A stretch of 64,000 nucleotides of DNA from Bacteroidales bacterium (lineage in GTDB: Bacteria > Bacteroidota > Bacteroidia > Bacteroidales > UBA932). A program made the position numbers and the translations under genes. Below are positions 8,150 through 17,490 of the stretch, piece by piece. Under the pieces are notes generated by a model. The model saw nothing but the letters and a program-made list of their open reading frames with translations, ran no database searches and had not been told where the DNA came from. The number at the start of each line of letters is the position of its first letter. Within the stretch, counting starts at the first letter, position 1. Location: NCBI GenBank assembly GCA_022648685.1, contig JALCMW010000005.1:1-64000 (forward strand), given 5' to 3'.

Positions 8150-8965
8150 ATGAAAACAGCAGTATTGGGCGGAGGAAACATGGGTGGCGCCATAGCAAAG
8201 AGTTTCTTCGCCGGCATAAACGGAACCGAAAAAATCATTACGGGAAAGAATCCTGAAATAGAAGTAACTGTCACCCACGCACGGGAAGACCTTAGAAAAT
8301 GGAATTCAGAAAACGGATCCGTCATAGAATTCGCTGAAGATAACTGCAAAGCAATTGCCGGAGCCGATATTGTAGTTCTTGCCGTAAAGCCTTATAAGGC
8401 GGAAGAAGTCATAAACGGAATAAAGGATGCTCCGGATTTCCGGAACAAAACGATAATTTCGGTAGCCGCCGGGATTTCATGCGGACAATTGCAGGAAATG
8501 TGCGGAAATCCGGAACAAAACGTATTCAGGATAATTCCCGATACGGCGATAATGCTGGGCCAAAGCGCAACTTTCATAAGCTGTTCTTCCGGATGTACAA
8601 CGGAGATGAGAAAAACCGTAAGGGAGATTTTCAGCAGGACCGGACAAGTCTATGAAGTGGAAGAAGATTTGATGTCCGCACTTACCGCCCTTTCTTCATG
8701 CGGCATCGCATACGTGATGAGATTCATCGCAGATATGATAAATGCAGGCAATGCAGAGGGAATAGCGTATGAACTTTCCCGGAAAGTGGTTTTCCAGACT
8801 GTAAAAGGCGCCCTGGCTCTGCTTGACCGTAAAGACGCCGATGCCGAGACTGAAATAAAACGCGTGTGCACTCCCGGGGGAATAACCGAGAAAGGTCTGA
8901 AAGCCATGGAAGAACACGGATTCGGGGAAGCCGTAAAGGCCGGAATAAAAGCAAGCATTAAATAA
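8150..8965 (+). CDS. proC: pyrroline-5-carboxylate reductase ProC
   Basis: ProC carries out the last step of proline synthesis, NAD(P)H-dependent reduction of pyrroline-5-carboxylate. I place the start at the ATG of MKTAVLGGGNMGGAIAKSF, because the Rossmann GxGxxG motif normally begins within the first residues; the track's TTG start at 8096 adds an unrelated 18-residue tail. The protein is then 271 aa, the standard length. Other blocks are DIVVLAVKPYKAEEV, SVAAGISCGQLQ, RIIPDTAIMLGQ and the C-terminal TPGGITEKGLKAMEEHG. The stop overlaps the proB start (TAATG). Confidence 0.95.
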   Translation: MKTAVLGGGNMGGAIAKSFFAGINGTEKIITGKNPEIEVTVTHAREDLRKWNSENGSVIEFAEDNCKAIAGADIVVLAVKPYKAEEVINGIKDAPDFRNKTIISVAAGISCGQLQEMCGNPEQNVFRIIPDTAIMLGQSATFISCSSGCTTEMRKTVREIFSRTGQVYEVEEDLMSALTALSSCGIAYVMRFIADMINAGNAEGIAYELSRKVVFQTVKGALALLDRKDADAETEIKRVCTPGGITEKGLKAMEEHGFGEAVKAGIKASIK

Positions 8966-10053
8966 TGGAAACGGCAAAGCAAAAACGCAGGATAGTAATA
9001 AAAATAGGAAGCAATGTACTTGCCCGTCCCGACGGTCTGCCGGATCTGGTAAGCATGGCTTCCATAGTAGACCAGACGGCATCTCTCCACAAGGATGGTG
9101 TGGAAGTGATTCTGGTATCTTCAGGAGCCGTGGCTTACGGAAGAAAGGAAATCGAAGCCGGCGAACATCTGGACCAGGTGTCGGCAAGGCAACTTTATGC
9201 TGCTGTCGGACAGGCAAAACTGCTCCAGAATTACTATTCCCTTTTCCGGAATTACGGAATCACATGCGGGCAGGTACTCACAACAAAAGAATCCCTTTCC
9301 ACCCGCTCTCATTATCTGAACCAACGCAATTGCCTTCACACAATGCTGCAATGCGGAGTAATACCTATCATAAACGAAAACGACGCCATATCCGTCACAG
9401 AGCTCATGTTCACTGACAACGATGAGCTGTCGGGCCTGATAGCGACCATGATGAATGCGGACATGCTGCTGATACTAAGCAATGTCGATGGAATCTATGC
9501 CGGAAATCCGAAGGAAGGTGCTCCCCTGATAGAATGTGTGGATTCGGACAATCGTGATATGTCGGACTATGTGAGCACCGGGAGTTCTTCGTTCGGACGC
9601 GGCGGAATGCTGACGAAAAGCCGGATAGCATCCAAAGTTGCCGATGAAGGAGCCGATGTCGTGATAGCAAACGGACGCACCCCTGGAATAATAACCGGAG
9701 CTATCCTGAAAGGACCGGATAAAATCCGCTGCACACACTTCATTCCAAGCCATAAGATTTCCGGAGTGAAGAAATGGATAGCCCATTCGGAAGATTTTGC
9801 CAAAGGTGAGATCCATATAGACGCAGGGACATCGGAAGCTCTGCAAGCATCCAAGGCCGTCAGCCTTCTCCCGGTAGGCGTAACCGGAATCACGGGGAAT
9901 TTCGAGGCCGGAGACATTGTCAGGATAATAGACCCCGACGGCAGGCAGATCGGCGTAGGCAAGGCGATGTACGGAAGTGCAGCAGCACTCAAGACGATAG
10001 GCAGGAAAGGCCAGCGGCCTATAATTCATTACGATTATCTTTATCTGGATTGA
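8965..10053 (+). CDS. proB: glutamate 5-kinase ProB with PUA domain
   Basis: ProB phosphorylates glutamate, the first step of proline synthesis. The amino-acid-kinase domain (about 1-255) shows RIVIKIGSNVLARPDG, VILVSSGAVAYGR, NENDAISVTELMFTDNDELSG and the GGMLTKSRIASKVADEGADVVIANGR block. A PUA domain follows (about 280-362, KGEIHIDAGTSEALQASKAVSLLP). The 362-aa length suits the kinase-plus-PUA architecture. It is translationally coupled to proC by a one-base overlap and is followed immediately by proA. Confidence 0.95.
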   Translation: METAKQKRRIVIKIGSNVLARPDGLPDLVSMASIVDQTASLHKDGVEVILVSSGAVAYGRKEIEAGEHLDQVSARQLYAAVGQAKLLQNYYSLFRNYGITCGQVLTTKESLSTRSHYLNQRNCLHTMLQCGVIPIINENDAISVTELMFTDNDELSGLIATMMNADMLLILSNVDGIYAGNPKEGAPLIECVDSDNRDMSDYVSTGSSSFGRGGMLTKSRIASKVADEGADVVIANGRTPGIITGAILKGPDKIRCTHFIPSHKISGVKKWIAHSEDFAKGEIHIDAGTSEALQASKAVSLLPVGVTGITGNFEAGDIVRIIDPDGRQIGVGKAMYGSAAALKTIGRKGQRPIIHYDYLYLD

Positions 10054-10054
10054 T

Positions 10055-11308
10055 ATGGAAGAAAAATATAACGAAATATTCGTAAAAGCGGCGGCAGCGG
10101 CAAAACATCTCGCCGTACTGGAACAAAAAGACGTAGACGGAGCATTGATGGCGGCAGCCGATGCCGTGGAAGCATCTTCAGGACAGTTGCTCGAAGCTAA
10201 TATCTTGGATATGAAACGCATGCCCGAATCCTCACCTATGAGAGACAGGCTGATGCTGACAGAAGAAAGAATAAAGGATATAGCAGCCGGAATGAGGCAC
10301 GTGGCATCCCTGCCTTCCCCCGTCGGGGAGATCATGGAAGAATGGACACGTTCTAACGGAATGAAAATCAAAAAGACAAGAGTGCCGATCGGAGTTATCG
10401 GAGTCATTTACGAATCCAGACCGAATGTAGGATTCGATGTTTTCTCACTCTGTTTCAAGAGCGGGAATGTCTCCATTCTCAAGGGTGGACACGAAGCGGA
10501 GGAATCCAACGCCGCCGCTGTCGATATAATCAAACATTCCCTGTCCCGTTCCGGAATCGATCCCGATGTAGTAAGCCTTTTGCCTGCGGGCCACGAGGCT
10601 TCGGACGCCATGCTCAAGGCCAGCGGATATGTAGATCTTGTAATCCCGCGCGGAGGACGAAAATTAATCGACTATGTACGTAAAAACGCCAGCGTACCTT
10701 TCATAGAAACCGGAGCCGGAATCTGCCATGCCTATTTCGACAGCGAAGGCGATCTCGCTAAGGGAAAAGCCATAATAACTAATGCAAAGACACGGCGTGT
10801 AAGCGTCTGCAATGCTCTGGACTGCCTTATCATACATTTCTCACGCCTTGCCGATCTGCCCGTCCTGCTGGCGGGAGCAGCCGCCGGAAATGTGACAGTA
10901 TACGCCGATCCCGGAGCCTATTCAGCTCTCGAAGGCAATTATCCGGAAAAACTGTTGTGCAAAGCCGATGAAAAATCTTTCATGACGGAATTCCTGGATT
11001 ACAAAATGGCAGTGCAGACCGTAGATTCTGCTGAAGAGGCCATGGCAAGCATAGCAGCATGCGATTCTCGTCACAGCGAAAGCATAATAACCGAAAATAA
11101 AGAGACTGCGGCTTCTTTCGAGAAACGTGTCGATGCGGCCTGCGTATATTGGAATCTGCCTACGTCATTTTCCGACGGAGGGCAATTCGGGTTCGGTGCT
11201 GAAATCGGAATAAGTACCCAGAAACTTCACGCCAGAGGGCCCATGGGACTAAGGGAACTGACTTCCTACAAATACATCATAGAAGGTGACGGTCAAATAA
11301 GGAATTGA
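10055..11308 (+). CDS. proA: gamma-glutamyl phosphate reductase ProA
   Basis: ProA reduces glutamyl-5-phosphate to the semialdehyde, the step between ProB and ProC. It belongs to the aldehyde-dehydrogenase superfamily. Visible family blocks are VPIGVIGVIYESRPNV, LKGGHEAEESNAA, LVIPRGGRKLI, NAKTRRVSVCNALDCLIIH (catalytic Cys) and the end block DGGQFGFGAEIGISTQKLHARGPMGL. The length of 417 aa is standard. With proC and proB it completes the proline pathway in one operon. Confidence 0.97.
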   Translation: MEEKYNEIFVKAAAAAKHLAVLEQKDVDGALMAAADAVEASSGQLLEANILDMKRMPESSPMRDRLMLTEERIKDIAAGMRHVASLPSPVGEIMEEWTRSNGMKIKKTRVPIGVIGVIYESRPNVGFDVFSLCFKSGNVSILKGGHEAEESNAAAVDIIKHSLSRSGIDPDVVSLLPAGHEASDAMLKASGYVDLVIPRGGRKLIDYVRKNASVPFIETGAGICHAYFDSEGDLAKGKAIITNAKTRRVSVCNALDCLIIHFSRLADLPVLLAGAAAGNVTVYADPGAYSALEGNYPEKLLCKADEKSFMTEFLDYKMAVQTVDSAEEAMASIAACDSRHSESIITENKETAASFEKRVDAACVYWNLPTSFSDGGQFGFGAEIGISTQKLHARGPMGLRELTSYKYIIEGDGQIRN

Positions 11309-11321
11309 TTCCTAATACGCT

Positions 11322-12317
11322 ATGACAGACGATTCACGGATAAAAGAGCTGAGACGCATACGCGAGGAAAACAACAGGATGGCATACGCGCTTAGCGATT
11401 ATATAAACGAATATCCCTGCGCCATAACGGCATCCCTGATGAAAGAAGCCGATCCCGATGGCGACCTGCCGGAAGAACGTCTTTACAAAGCTCTGATGTC
11501 GGGAATATGCGGGATAAACGAAAATGACATTGAGGCAAACGGATACATCGCCGAAGGAGTATGCAAACTGTCACCGGAAAAATATGCCGGCGACCCTTAT
11601 TATTCGGAGATAAAATTCCCGGATGTAAGCGGCGGCGGATGGAAATTCACGCATTCATACTACAGACCTTTCGAAGCCTTTGTAAGAGATGACGTCTTGC
11701 TTAAAGACGATTTCAGGGAAATCCAGCGTATCGGCTACTTCAGTGAAAGATTCGTTTTCCCGTCGGTGCTTCAGAACGGACGGGAATGGATGGCGATAAA
11801 ACCCAGCGAAGTGGAAACGATGAGACCCGTCATCGAGAAAGTCCGCGGGAAAGTGGCGGCATTCGGTCTGGGCGCCGGTTATTTTGCATATATGGCCGCT
11901 CTCAAAGATGAAACTGAAAGCGTAACCGTAATAGAGCGTGATCCCGAAGCCATAGCACTTTTCAACAGATATATACTGCCCCAGTTCGAACACCGGGAAA
12001 AAATCAAAACCGTAAGATACGATGCTTTCGAGTATATGGAAAAGGTCATGCCTGATATGGCATACGATTATGCTTTCGTTGATCTGTGGCATGACAATTC
12101 TGACGGTCCCGAACTCTTTTTAAGAGCCAAGCCGCTGGAAAAGCTGTCTCCGGATACCGAATTTTTCTATTGGGCGCAGGAATATCTTTTTTCCGCAATC
12201 CGCTGGAACCGTTTTGATCAAATCATAAAAAAGGCGGAGACCTATGAAGAAGTCCTTTACGATCTGGGCGACGACTCGCTGTCTGATGCTTGTATGCAAT
12301 CTACAGGCCGCGTATGA
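11322..12317 (+). CDS. methyltransferase-like protein of unknown substrate
   Basis: The 331-aa protein has an SAM-binding Rossmann signature in its C-terminal half: VAAFGLGAGYFAYMAAL (motif I), followed by VTVIERDPEAIALFN (acidic end of strand 2) and YDYAFVDLWHDNSDG (motif IV region). This resembles spermidine-synthase/O-methyltransferase folds. The N-terminal 150 residues match nothing I recognise. It lies 13 bp after proA and is probably cotranscribed with proCBA, but a role in proline metabolism is not implied. Its last 17 bp overlap the 3' end of convergent purN. Confidence 0.7.
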   Translation: MTDDSRIKELRRIREENNRMAYALSDYINEYPCAITASLMKEADPDGDLPEERLYKALMSGICGINENDIEANGYIAEGVCKLSPEKYAGDPYYSEIKFPDVSGGGWKFTHSYYRPFEAFVRDDVLLKDDFREIQRIGYFSERFVFPSVLQNGREWMAIKPSEVETMRPVIEKVRGKVAAFGLGAGYFAYMAALKDETESVTVIERDPEAIALFNRYILPQFEHREKIKTVRYDAFEYMEKVMPDMAYDYAFVDLWHDNSDGPELFLRAKPLEKLSPDTEFFYWAQEYLFSAIRWNRFDQIIKKAETYEEVLYDLGDDSLSDACMQSTGRV

Positions 12318-12867
12318 TTTTTTCTATCACCCCGGGATAATATTTCATTTCAAGTTCGTGTTCTTTCGCAGCAATATCATCGACGGAATCCGACGGCGAC
12401 AATGCGGTTTTGAATTGAGCTATTATCTCTCCCCCGTCTATTCTTCCGCTTACATAATGGACTGTCATTCCCGTTTCGCTTTTGCCGGCGGCTTTGACAG
12501 CTTCATGAACATGATGGCCGTACATTCCTTTGCCTCCGAATTCGGGCAGCAGGGAGGGATGTATATTGATTATCCGATGATCGTAAGCGCCGATAAGGAA
12601 ATCGGGGATAAATGCCAGGAAACCGGCAAGGACAATGAAATCTATATCATATTTACGCATAAGGGGCAGCAGCACAGCCTCTTTTCCGAATTCCGGTTTA
12701 GGCAGCACAACCGTTGGTACGCCGTGTTTATCCGCACGGACCAAAGCATAGGCATTCTCCCTGTCGCTCAATACCAAAGCCGTTTTTATATCTTTAGAAT
12801 TTGAGAAATATTCGATTATGTTCTCACAATTAGTGCCGTTGCCGGAGACGAAAATAGCTATATTCAT
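12301..12867 (-). CDS. purN: phosphoribosylglycinamide formyltransferase PurN
   Basis: PurN transfers a formyl group from 10-formyl-THF to GAR in purine synthesis. The 188-aa protein shows NIAIFVSGNGTNCENI at the N terminus, FIVLAGFLAFIP, the catalytic NIHPSLLPEFGGKGMYGHHVHEA block and VHYVSGRIDGGEII with the catalytic Asp. It is a single gene, convergent with and slightly overlapping the methyltransferase-like gene, so the two mRNAs share a complementary 3' end. Confidence 0.95.
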   Translation of the reverse strand: MNIAIFVSGNGTNCENIIEYFSNSKDIKTALVLSDRENAYALVRADKHGVPTVVLPKPEFGKEAVLLPLMRKYDIDFIVLAGFLAFIPDFLIGAYDHRIINIHPSLLPEFGGKGMYGHHVHEAVKAAGKSETGMTVHYVSGRIDGGEIIAQFKTALSPSDSVDDIAAKEHELEMKYYPGVIEKIIRGL

Positions 12868-13009
12868 AATTATATAAGGCCGATTATTCGATAAAAGTAC
12901 CTATTTCCGCCGCCATTTCAAAAAATAATACGGTTAAAAGAAATACCTTAAACAAAAATTAGCTAACTTTATTATTCATATAATCATGAAACAACTATTC
13001 AGCAACTAA

Positions 13010-15751
13010 ATGAAAAATAAAATATTCATAAGAGCGGTAATGACAATGATATGGCTCTTTGCGGGCCTGATCATTACCAATGCTCAAAACAAATCGTTAG
13101 CTTCTGAAATAATCGGATATATTTCAGAAGCTAATAAATTTAATGATATACCGATAGGCTTTGCACCCGTTTCATTGATAACGGCAAAGGACACGATCTC
13201 GACGCTAACCAATCAGAACGGCAAATTCATTTTCAAAAAAGTAAATGCTGGAAAAGCAAAACTCAAAGTCTCCGTCCTCAATTATGAACCTTACGAATGC
13301 GTTTATGATTTCGGAACCGGCGAGAATATGATTTTTATCCGCCTCAAGAAATCGAATGAACAAATCAAGGCCGCAATAGTCAAAGCCGAAGTCCCTTTGG
13401 CGAAACAATCAGGAGACACAACCATTTATTATAAAGCGGCTATTTCTACGCAAGAAGGGGACGACGCAATGCGTATAATCGAACAACTTCCCGGATTTTC
13501 AATCAGGAACGGCAAAATCCTGAATAAAGGAAAAGAAATAAAAAGGACTTACGTAAACGGTGTACTTATTTTCGGCGACAATCCTGAAGACGCCATGAAT
13601 ACGATTCCGGCAAGCGATGTTATCAGCATTAAGGCTTATGAAGAAAAGGGACTCGCTGCCGAAAAGCAAGGACTTGCCAACGCCCCGAAAGAAAGCGTCC
13701 TAGATGTCATAACGAAAAATCACATAGTCACAGCAACCGACATACATGCTCTGGCAAGCGGAGGAACGGACGATGTGAAAGATTCGGACGGAAATTTGCA
13801 AAAAAGATATGCCGGAGGCGTGACAGGCAATTTCTTCTCGGAGATGCTGCTTTTCCATACCAATATCTATGCAAACAATATAAACAGGAAATCGAATAAT
13901 CTTAATGATATAACCAGTGCGAATCAAGGCGGACTCCACAATTATGACGAAACAGTGCACGCCGGCACCGGATTTAAAAAATACTGGAAGGACAGAAGAC
14001 TCGGGGACAGAATGGAATTCAACTATTCCTATGACAGGGATTATTCCAAATCCTACTCACACTCTTTGACCGATTATCTCAAGACGGAATCAAATCCCGA
14101 AATGACATACGCAGATACCACATCGGGTAAATCGGTAATAAATACACATTCAGTCTCTTTCTCCCTTAATCTTACGGATACGCCTGTCAAGGATATTTCT
14201 TTCAGCTCTTCTTTCAATCATTCTTCATCGGACAATTCTTCACTTTCCGGCCTTTCCAACGATAAAGGGAACGGAAATATAATTTCCCAGCATGAAACAG
14301 GTTCATCTTACGACAAAAATTGGCAATATAACGGTTCTTTTTTTTGGAGGGATAATATTCCCGATAAGAAATTGTCTCTTTATGCAGTGGGCATAGCCGA
14401 TTTAGGCAGATCCGACTCCAACTCGTGGACTACGGACACGTTGACCTCCTCTTTCTACAGAAGGAATCTGGAATCCGGGAAAATAGGAAAAAGCACGAAG
14501 TACGATACAAGTATGGAATTGGAATATTTCATACGGAATTCTTCGGACATGACTCTTTCTCTATTCGGAAAATATGAATTCGTTTACGACAATCATAAAA
14601 ATGTAAAGACAGCCGTAGATTATCTGAATCCCGAAGAACCTTCGATAGATTCGACTAATACTTTCGATTACACATGGAACCTGCATAAACATTCGGTATC
14701 TGAAGAAATCACATTATTTACAAAGAATCAACATTTTTACGTCGGTACAAATTTCATTTATGCAGAACAGAATGATAATGAAAGGGTTCCCGGAACAGGA
14801 GCCTACGACTACGATTTCAAGGCGATACTGCCTAGCGTATCTTATGAATATAAAAATATTTTCAGTCTGGACTTCAGGACCGATTCCGGCATCCCGTCCC
14901 TTGAACAGCTCAGAAACTGGACCGACAATACGAATCCACTTATCATAAGAAAAGGAAATCCGGATTTGAAAAATTCATATAACACTTATCTCGATATCAA
15001 GTGGCATACATCTAAAATAAAAGGCAACGGAATCAACTTTTTCAGCACATCACTGAAGTATTCATCGGTATATAATAATATAATAGCGAGCAACGAATAC
15101 AAAGAAGACGGATCGATCGTTTATTCGTATGCGAATGCCGGAGGAACTTCAAATCTATCTTTGGAAAACAGTTACAGCCGACGTTTCATGAAATTGAAAA
15201 CCACCATAAGTTTCAAACTCACCGGCTGCTACAACAAACTTCCGATGTATAACGCAGGAGTATTGAACATGCTCCATGAGCCTTCCGTTGCTTTAGGCAT
15301 GGAATCCCATACGGGCACGAAAAAAATCAATATGTATGTAAATTCACGTACGTCTTACATACATTCCAGAAGCTCTTCGGGAATCACCGTGATGAACGCT
15401 ATCACCGAAGACCTTTTCTTGTCTTTAAAGGGTTCATTCCTGAAAAACGGGTTCGCCGCATTGGGTTACGGATATAATTTGCATCACTATTTTTCACAAT
15501 CGGACAATAATGCATACACCAATAACCTGAACGCTTTGATCGGTGTAAAACTAATGAAAAAAAGACTGACCCTGAGCATATCGGGACACGATCTGCTAAA
15601 TCAGGGTAGTCTTTATTCCATAACGTCGAGCGCTACGAGCATCCAACAATCATGGACACCTTCTTACGGGAGATACTTCATGCTGAACCTGAGTTTCAGA
15701 TTCAATAAAATGAATTCCACGTCCTTCATGGGCAACCTGGACGAAGGCTGA
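13010..15751 (+). CDS. outer-membrane beta-barrel protein with carboxypeptidase-regulatory-like N-terminal domain
   Basis: The 913-aa protein begins with a signal peptide (hydrophobic MTMIWLFAGLIITNAQ). A CarboxypepD_reg-like beta-sandwich follows (about 32-110, FKKVNAGKAKLKVSVLNYEPY), then a plug-like segment with GDDAMRIIEQLPGFSIRNGKIL and RTYVNGVLIFGDNP. The rest is a long barrel rich in aromatic and polar residues, ending in FMLNLSFRFNKMNS. This architecture is that of the TonB-receptor-related outer-membrane proteins of Bacteroidota. No SusD partner or substrate gene is adjacent, so the ligand is unknown. Confidence 0.85.
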   Translation: MKNKIFIRAVMTMIWLFAGLIITNAQNKSLASEIIGYISEANKFNDIPIGFAPVSLITAKDTISTLTNQNGKFIFKKVNAGKAKLKVSVLNYEPYECVYDFGTGENMIFIRLKKSNEQIKAAIVKAEVPLAKQSGDTTIYYKAAISTQEGDDAMRIIEQLPGFSIRNGKILNKGKEIKRTYVNGVLIFGDNPEDAMNTIPASDVISIKAYEEKGLAAEKQGLANAPKESVLDVITKNHIVTATDIHALASGGTDDVKDSDGNLQKRYAGGVTGNFFSEMLLFHTNIYANNINRKSNNLNDITSANQGGLHNYDETVHAGTGFKKYWKDRRLGDRMEFNYSYDRDYSKSYSHSLTDYLKTESNPEMTYADTTSGKSVINTHSVSFSLNLTDTPVKDISFSSSFNHSSSDNSSLSGLSNDKGNGNIISQHETGSSYDKNWQYNGSFFWRDNIPDKKLSLYAVGIADLGRSDSNSWTTDTLTSSFYRRNLESGKIGKSTKYDTSMELEYFIRNSSDMTLSLFGKYEFVYDNHKNVKTAVDYLNPEEPSIDSTNTFDYTWNLHKHSVSEEITLFTKNQHFYVGTNFIYAEQNDNERVPGTGAYDYDFKAILPSVSYEYKNIFSLDFRTDSGIPSLEQLRNWTDNTNPLIIRKGNPDLKNSYNTYLDIKWHTSKIKGNGINFFSTSLKYSSVYNNIIASNEYKEDGSIVYSYANAGGTSNLSLENSYSRRFMKLKTTISFKLTGCYNKLPMYNAGVLNMLHEPSVALGMESHTGTKKINMYVNSRTSYIHSRSSSGITVMNAITEDLFLSLKGSFLKNGFAALGYGYNLHHYFSQSDNNAYTNNLNALIGVKLMKKRLTLSISGHDLLNQGSLYSITSSATSIQQSWTPSYGRYFMLNLSFRFNKMNSTSFMGNLDEG

Positions 15752-15777
15752 AAAAATCTCCCGCATGACCCGCAAGG

Positions 15778-17289
15778 TTAGAAATCGATGTTGAAACCGA
15801 TTCCCATAACAAAACTTTTACGGTAGAAATTGTCGGACCCCGGGGTCTTCAGCTTATCTTCCGTAAGATTCGCCGCCAAAGCCGGCATCAAGGCAGCCAT
15901 AGGCGAAAGATTCTTATAATACGTAGCTCCTACGCCTGCATAATCGGCTGAACTCTTGGTAAGATGGGAATAAAAGGTTCTGAAAATGGCAAGGTCGAAA
16001 CTCATTCTGTCATTGATATGAATCCTGCCTCCAAGACCTACGGAGCATGAATTCGTAGTGAAACTCATGTCGGAAATATAGTTAGCACTCTTTCCGAAGC
16101 TGAATGTGGTCGTGTTCACACCACCGCTGACCGTGAAAATCTTATTGATGTCATATTCCAGTCCGGCCATGAACTCCCACGGATTGTTCTTGATATAATC
16201 CTGTTTGTCGTTTTTGCCTGTGGCACTGTTATATTGAGAAGACTGTTTGTCGAAATAAAAATTGCCGCCGACATTGAAACGCAAAGAAGGAATAATACTG
16301 TACTGGACTCCGAGAGCCAGCATAGCAGGGATATCCGCAGCAATCGATTTGCCGTCATCGAACTGGGAGATTCCAGTGGAGTTGGTTTCGGTATCGTTTT
16401 TCAGACGAAGACGGGTTTTGAACTCATATCTTGCAGCAAAATCGAATTTGCCGGTACGGTAGTGAGCTGACAATACAGGTGTATATCCCATATCGGATTG
16501 AGAGCAATCCAACTCCTTGTCACCGACAAGACCCGACGCCATTGTTGCAGCTGAAGTCTGATCGATTGTTCCCCCCGACATTGTGCTTATCAGACCGCCG
16601 AGCACATTCGCGGCAGGAAGCATCTGACCGCCATATTGCAATTGGATATTCCTGATGGCACCGTTATAATCCGTAATCACATAATTCATACGAAGACCGG
16701 CCGAAACGCTAAGATTTTCCATGAGTTTGTAGCCGATGTTAAACTGCCCTGCGAAATAATACTGTTTGCCGACCAGGTTTATATCGGCGTCATATGCGCT
16801 TACCACTGTGGAACCGGCCATAGTGTTGATAAGGGCTGGAAGCATTGCTATCGGAGCTTCGAAAGATCCCAGACCGTCGGCATAATCGCATTTTCCGCCG
16901 CCGGCAACTACTCCGAAATGGAAAGAGCCGAACCATCTGTCATGGACAAAAGCCAGATCCAGATGAGGAAGTACGGGAACATCGGTAGTTCCGATATATT
17001 GTTTCACGGACTTGCCGTTATTATTTATGCCATAGGCAAACGGTCCGAAGGTTGTTTCAGTGTAACGTCTTTGGGTGACATTCTGGATATCCAATGCCAG
17101 ATGCCATCCATTGTTCATGAAACCGATTCCGGCAGGATTATAATAAGCTCCTTCTATTCCGATCACGGCATTATGTGCCGGCTGCCTGAGGAAAGCAACG
17201 TTCTGATTAGTATTAGTCAGATACCCTCCTGCAACAGCAGGGAATGATGCAGCGCATAAAGCTGCCAAAAAAAGTACTTTTTTATTCAT
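15778..17289 (-). CDS. OmpP1/FadL/TodX-family outer-membrane transporter
   Basis: The 503-aa protein has a signal peptide (MNKKVLFLAALCAASFPAVAG) followed by GGYLTNTNQNVAFLRQPAHNAVIGIEGAYYNPAG, which resembles the N-terminal hatch of FadL-type channels. The remainder is an antiparallel barrel ending in FVMGIGFNIDF, with a terminal aromatic. The family takes up long-chain fatty acids or other hydrophobic compounds across the outer membrane; the substrate here is not known. It is monocistronic with a strong promoter, and faces the upstream outer-membrane gene tail to tail. Confidence 0.9.
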   Translation of the reverse strand: MNKKVLFLAALCAASFPAVAGGYLTNTNQNVAFLRQPAHNAVIGIEGAYYNPAGIGFMNNGWHLALDIQNVTQRRYTETTFGPFAYGINNNGKSVKQYIGTTDVPVLPHLDLAFVHDRWFGSFHFGVVAGGGKCDYADGLGSFEAPIAMLPALINTMAGSTVVSAYDADINLVGKQYYFAGQFNIGYKLMENLSVSAGLRMNYVITDYNGAIRNIQLQYGGQMLPAANVLGGLISTMSGGTIDQTSAATMASGLVGDKELDCSQSDMGYTPVLSAHYRTGKFDFAARYEFKTRLRLKNDTETNSTGISQFDDGKSIAADIPAMLALGVQYSIIPSLRFNVGGNFYFDKQSSQYNSATGKNDKQDYIKNNPWEFMAGLEYDINKIFTVSGGVNTTTFSFGKSANYISDMSFTTNSCSVGLGGRIHINDRMSFDLAIFRTFYSHLTKSSADYAGVGATYYKNLSPMAALMPALAANLTEDKLKTPGSDNFYRKSFVMGIGFNIDF

Positions 17290-17317
17290 TTTGTCGTCTT
17301 TTTTATCAAAAACGCGG

Positions 17318-17348
17318 CAAATATAACAATCATATTCATACCGGCAAA
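17318..17348 (-). promoter_or_regulatory. promoter of the FadL-family gene
   Basis: On the minus strand TTTG (17345-17348), a 19-nt spacer and TATATTTG (17318-17325) give a perfect Bacteroidales TTTG-N19-TAnnTTTG promoter. The inferred start lies about 25 nt upstream of the ATG. Confidence 0.8.
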
Positions 17349-17490
17349 ACCTAAAGTGAAAAAGATCGGAAAATAAAACCTACGGAGTCTTTAAAATGGG
17401 GCCGGCCGGAAAACCTGCTACTTTTCGAACGGAATCAACTGTAATAGGTTATCAATATTTTTTTTAACTTCGCATAATACGCATTTTGGC

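Noticed and set aside
9475-10407. 310-aa minus-strand ORF antisense to proB/proA
   Set aside because: It runs through both well-supported enzymes and has no domain of its own.
12244-12804. 186-aa plus-strand ORF over purN
   Set aside because: Antisense shadow of purN.
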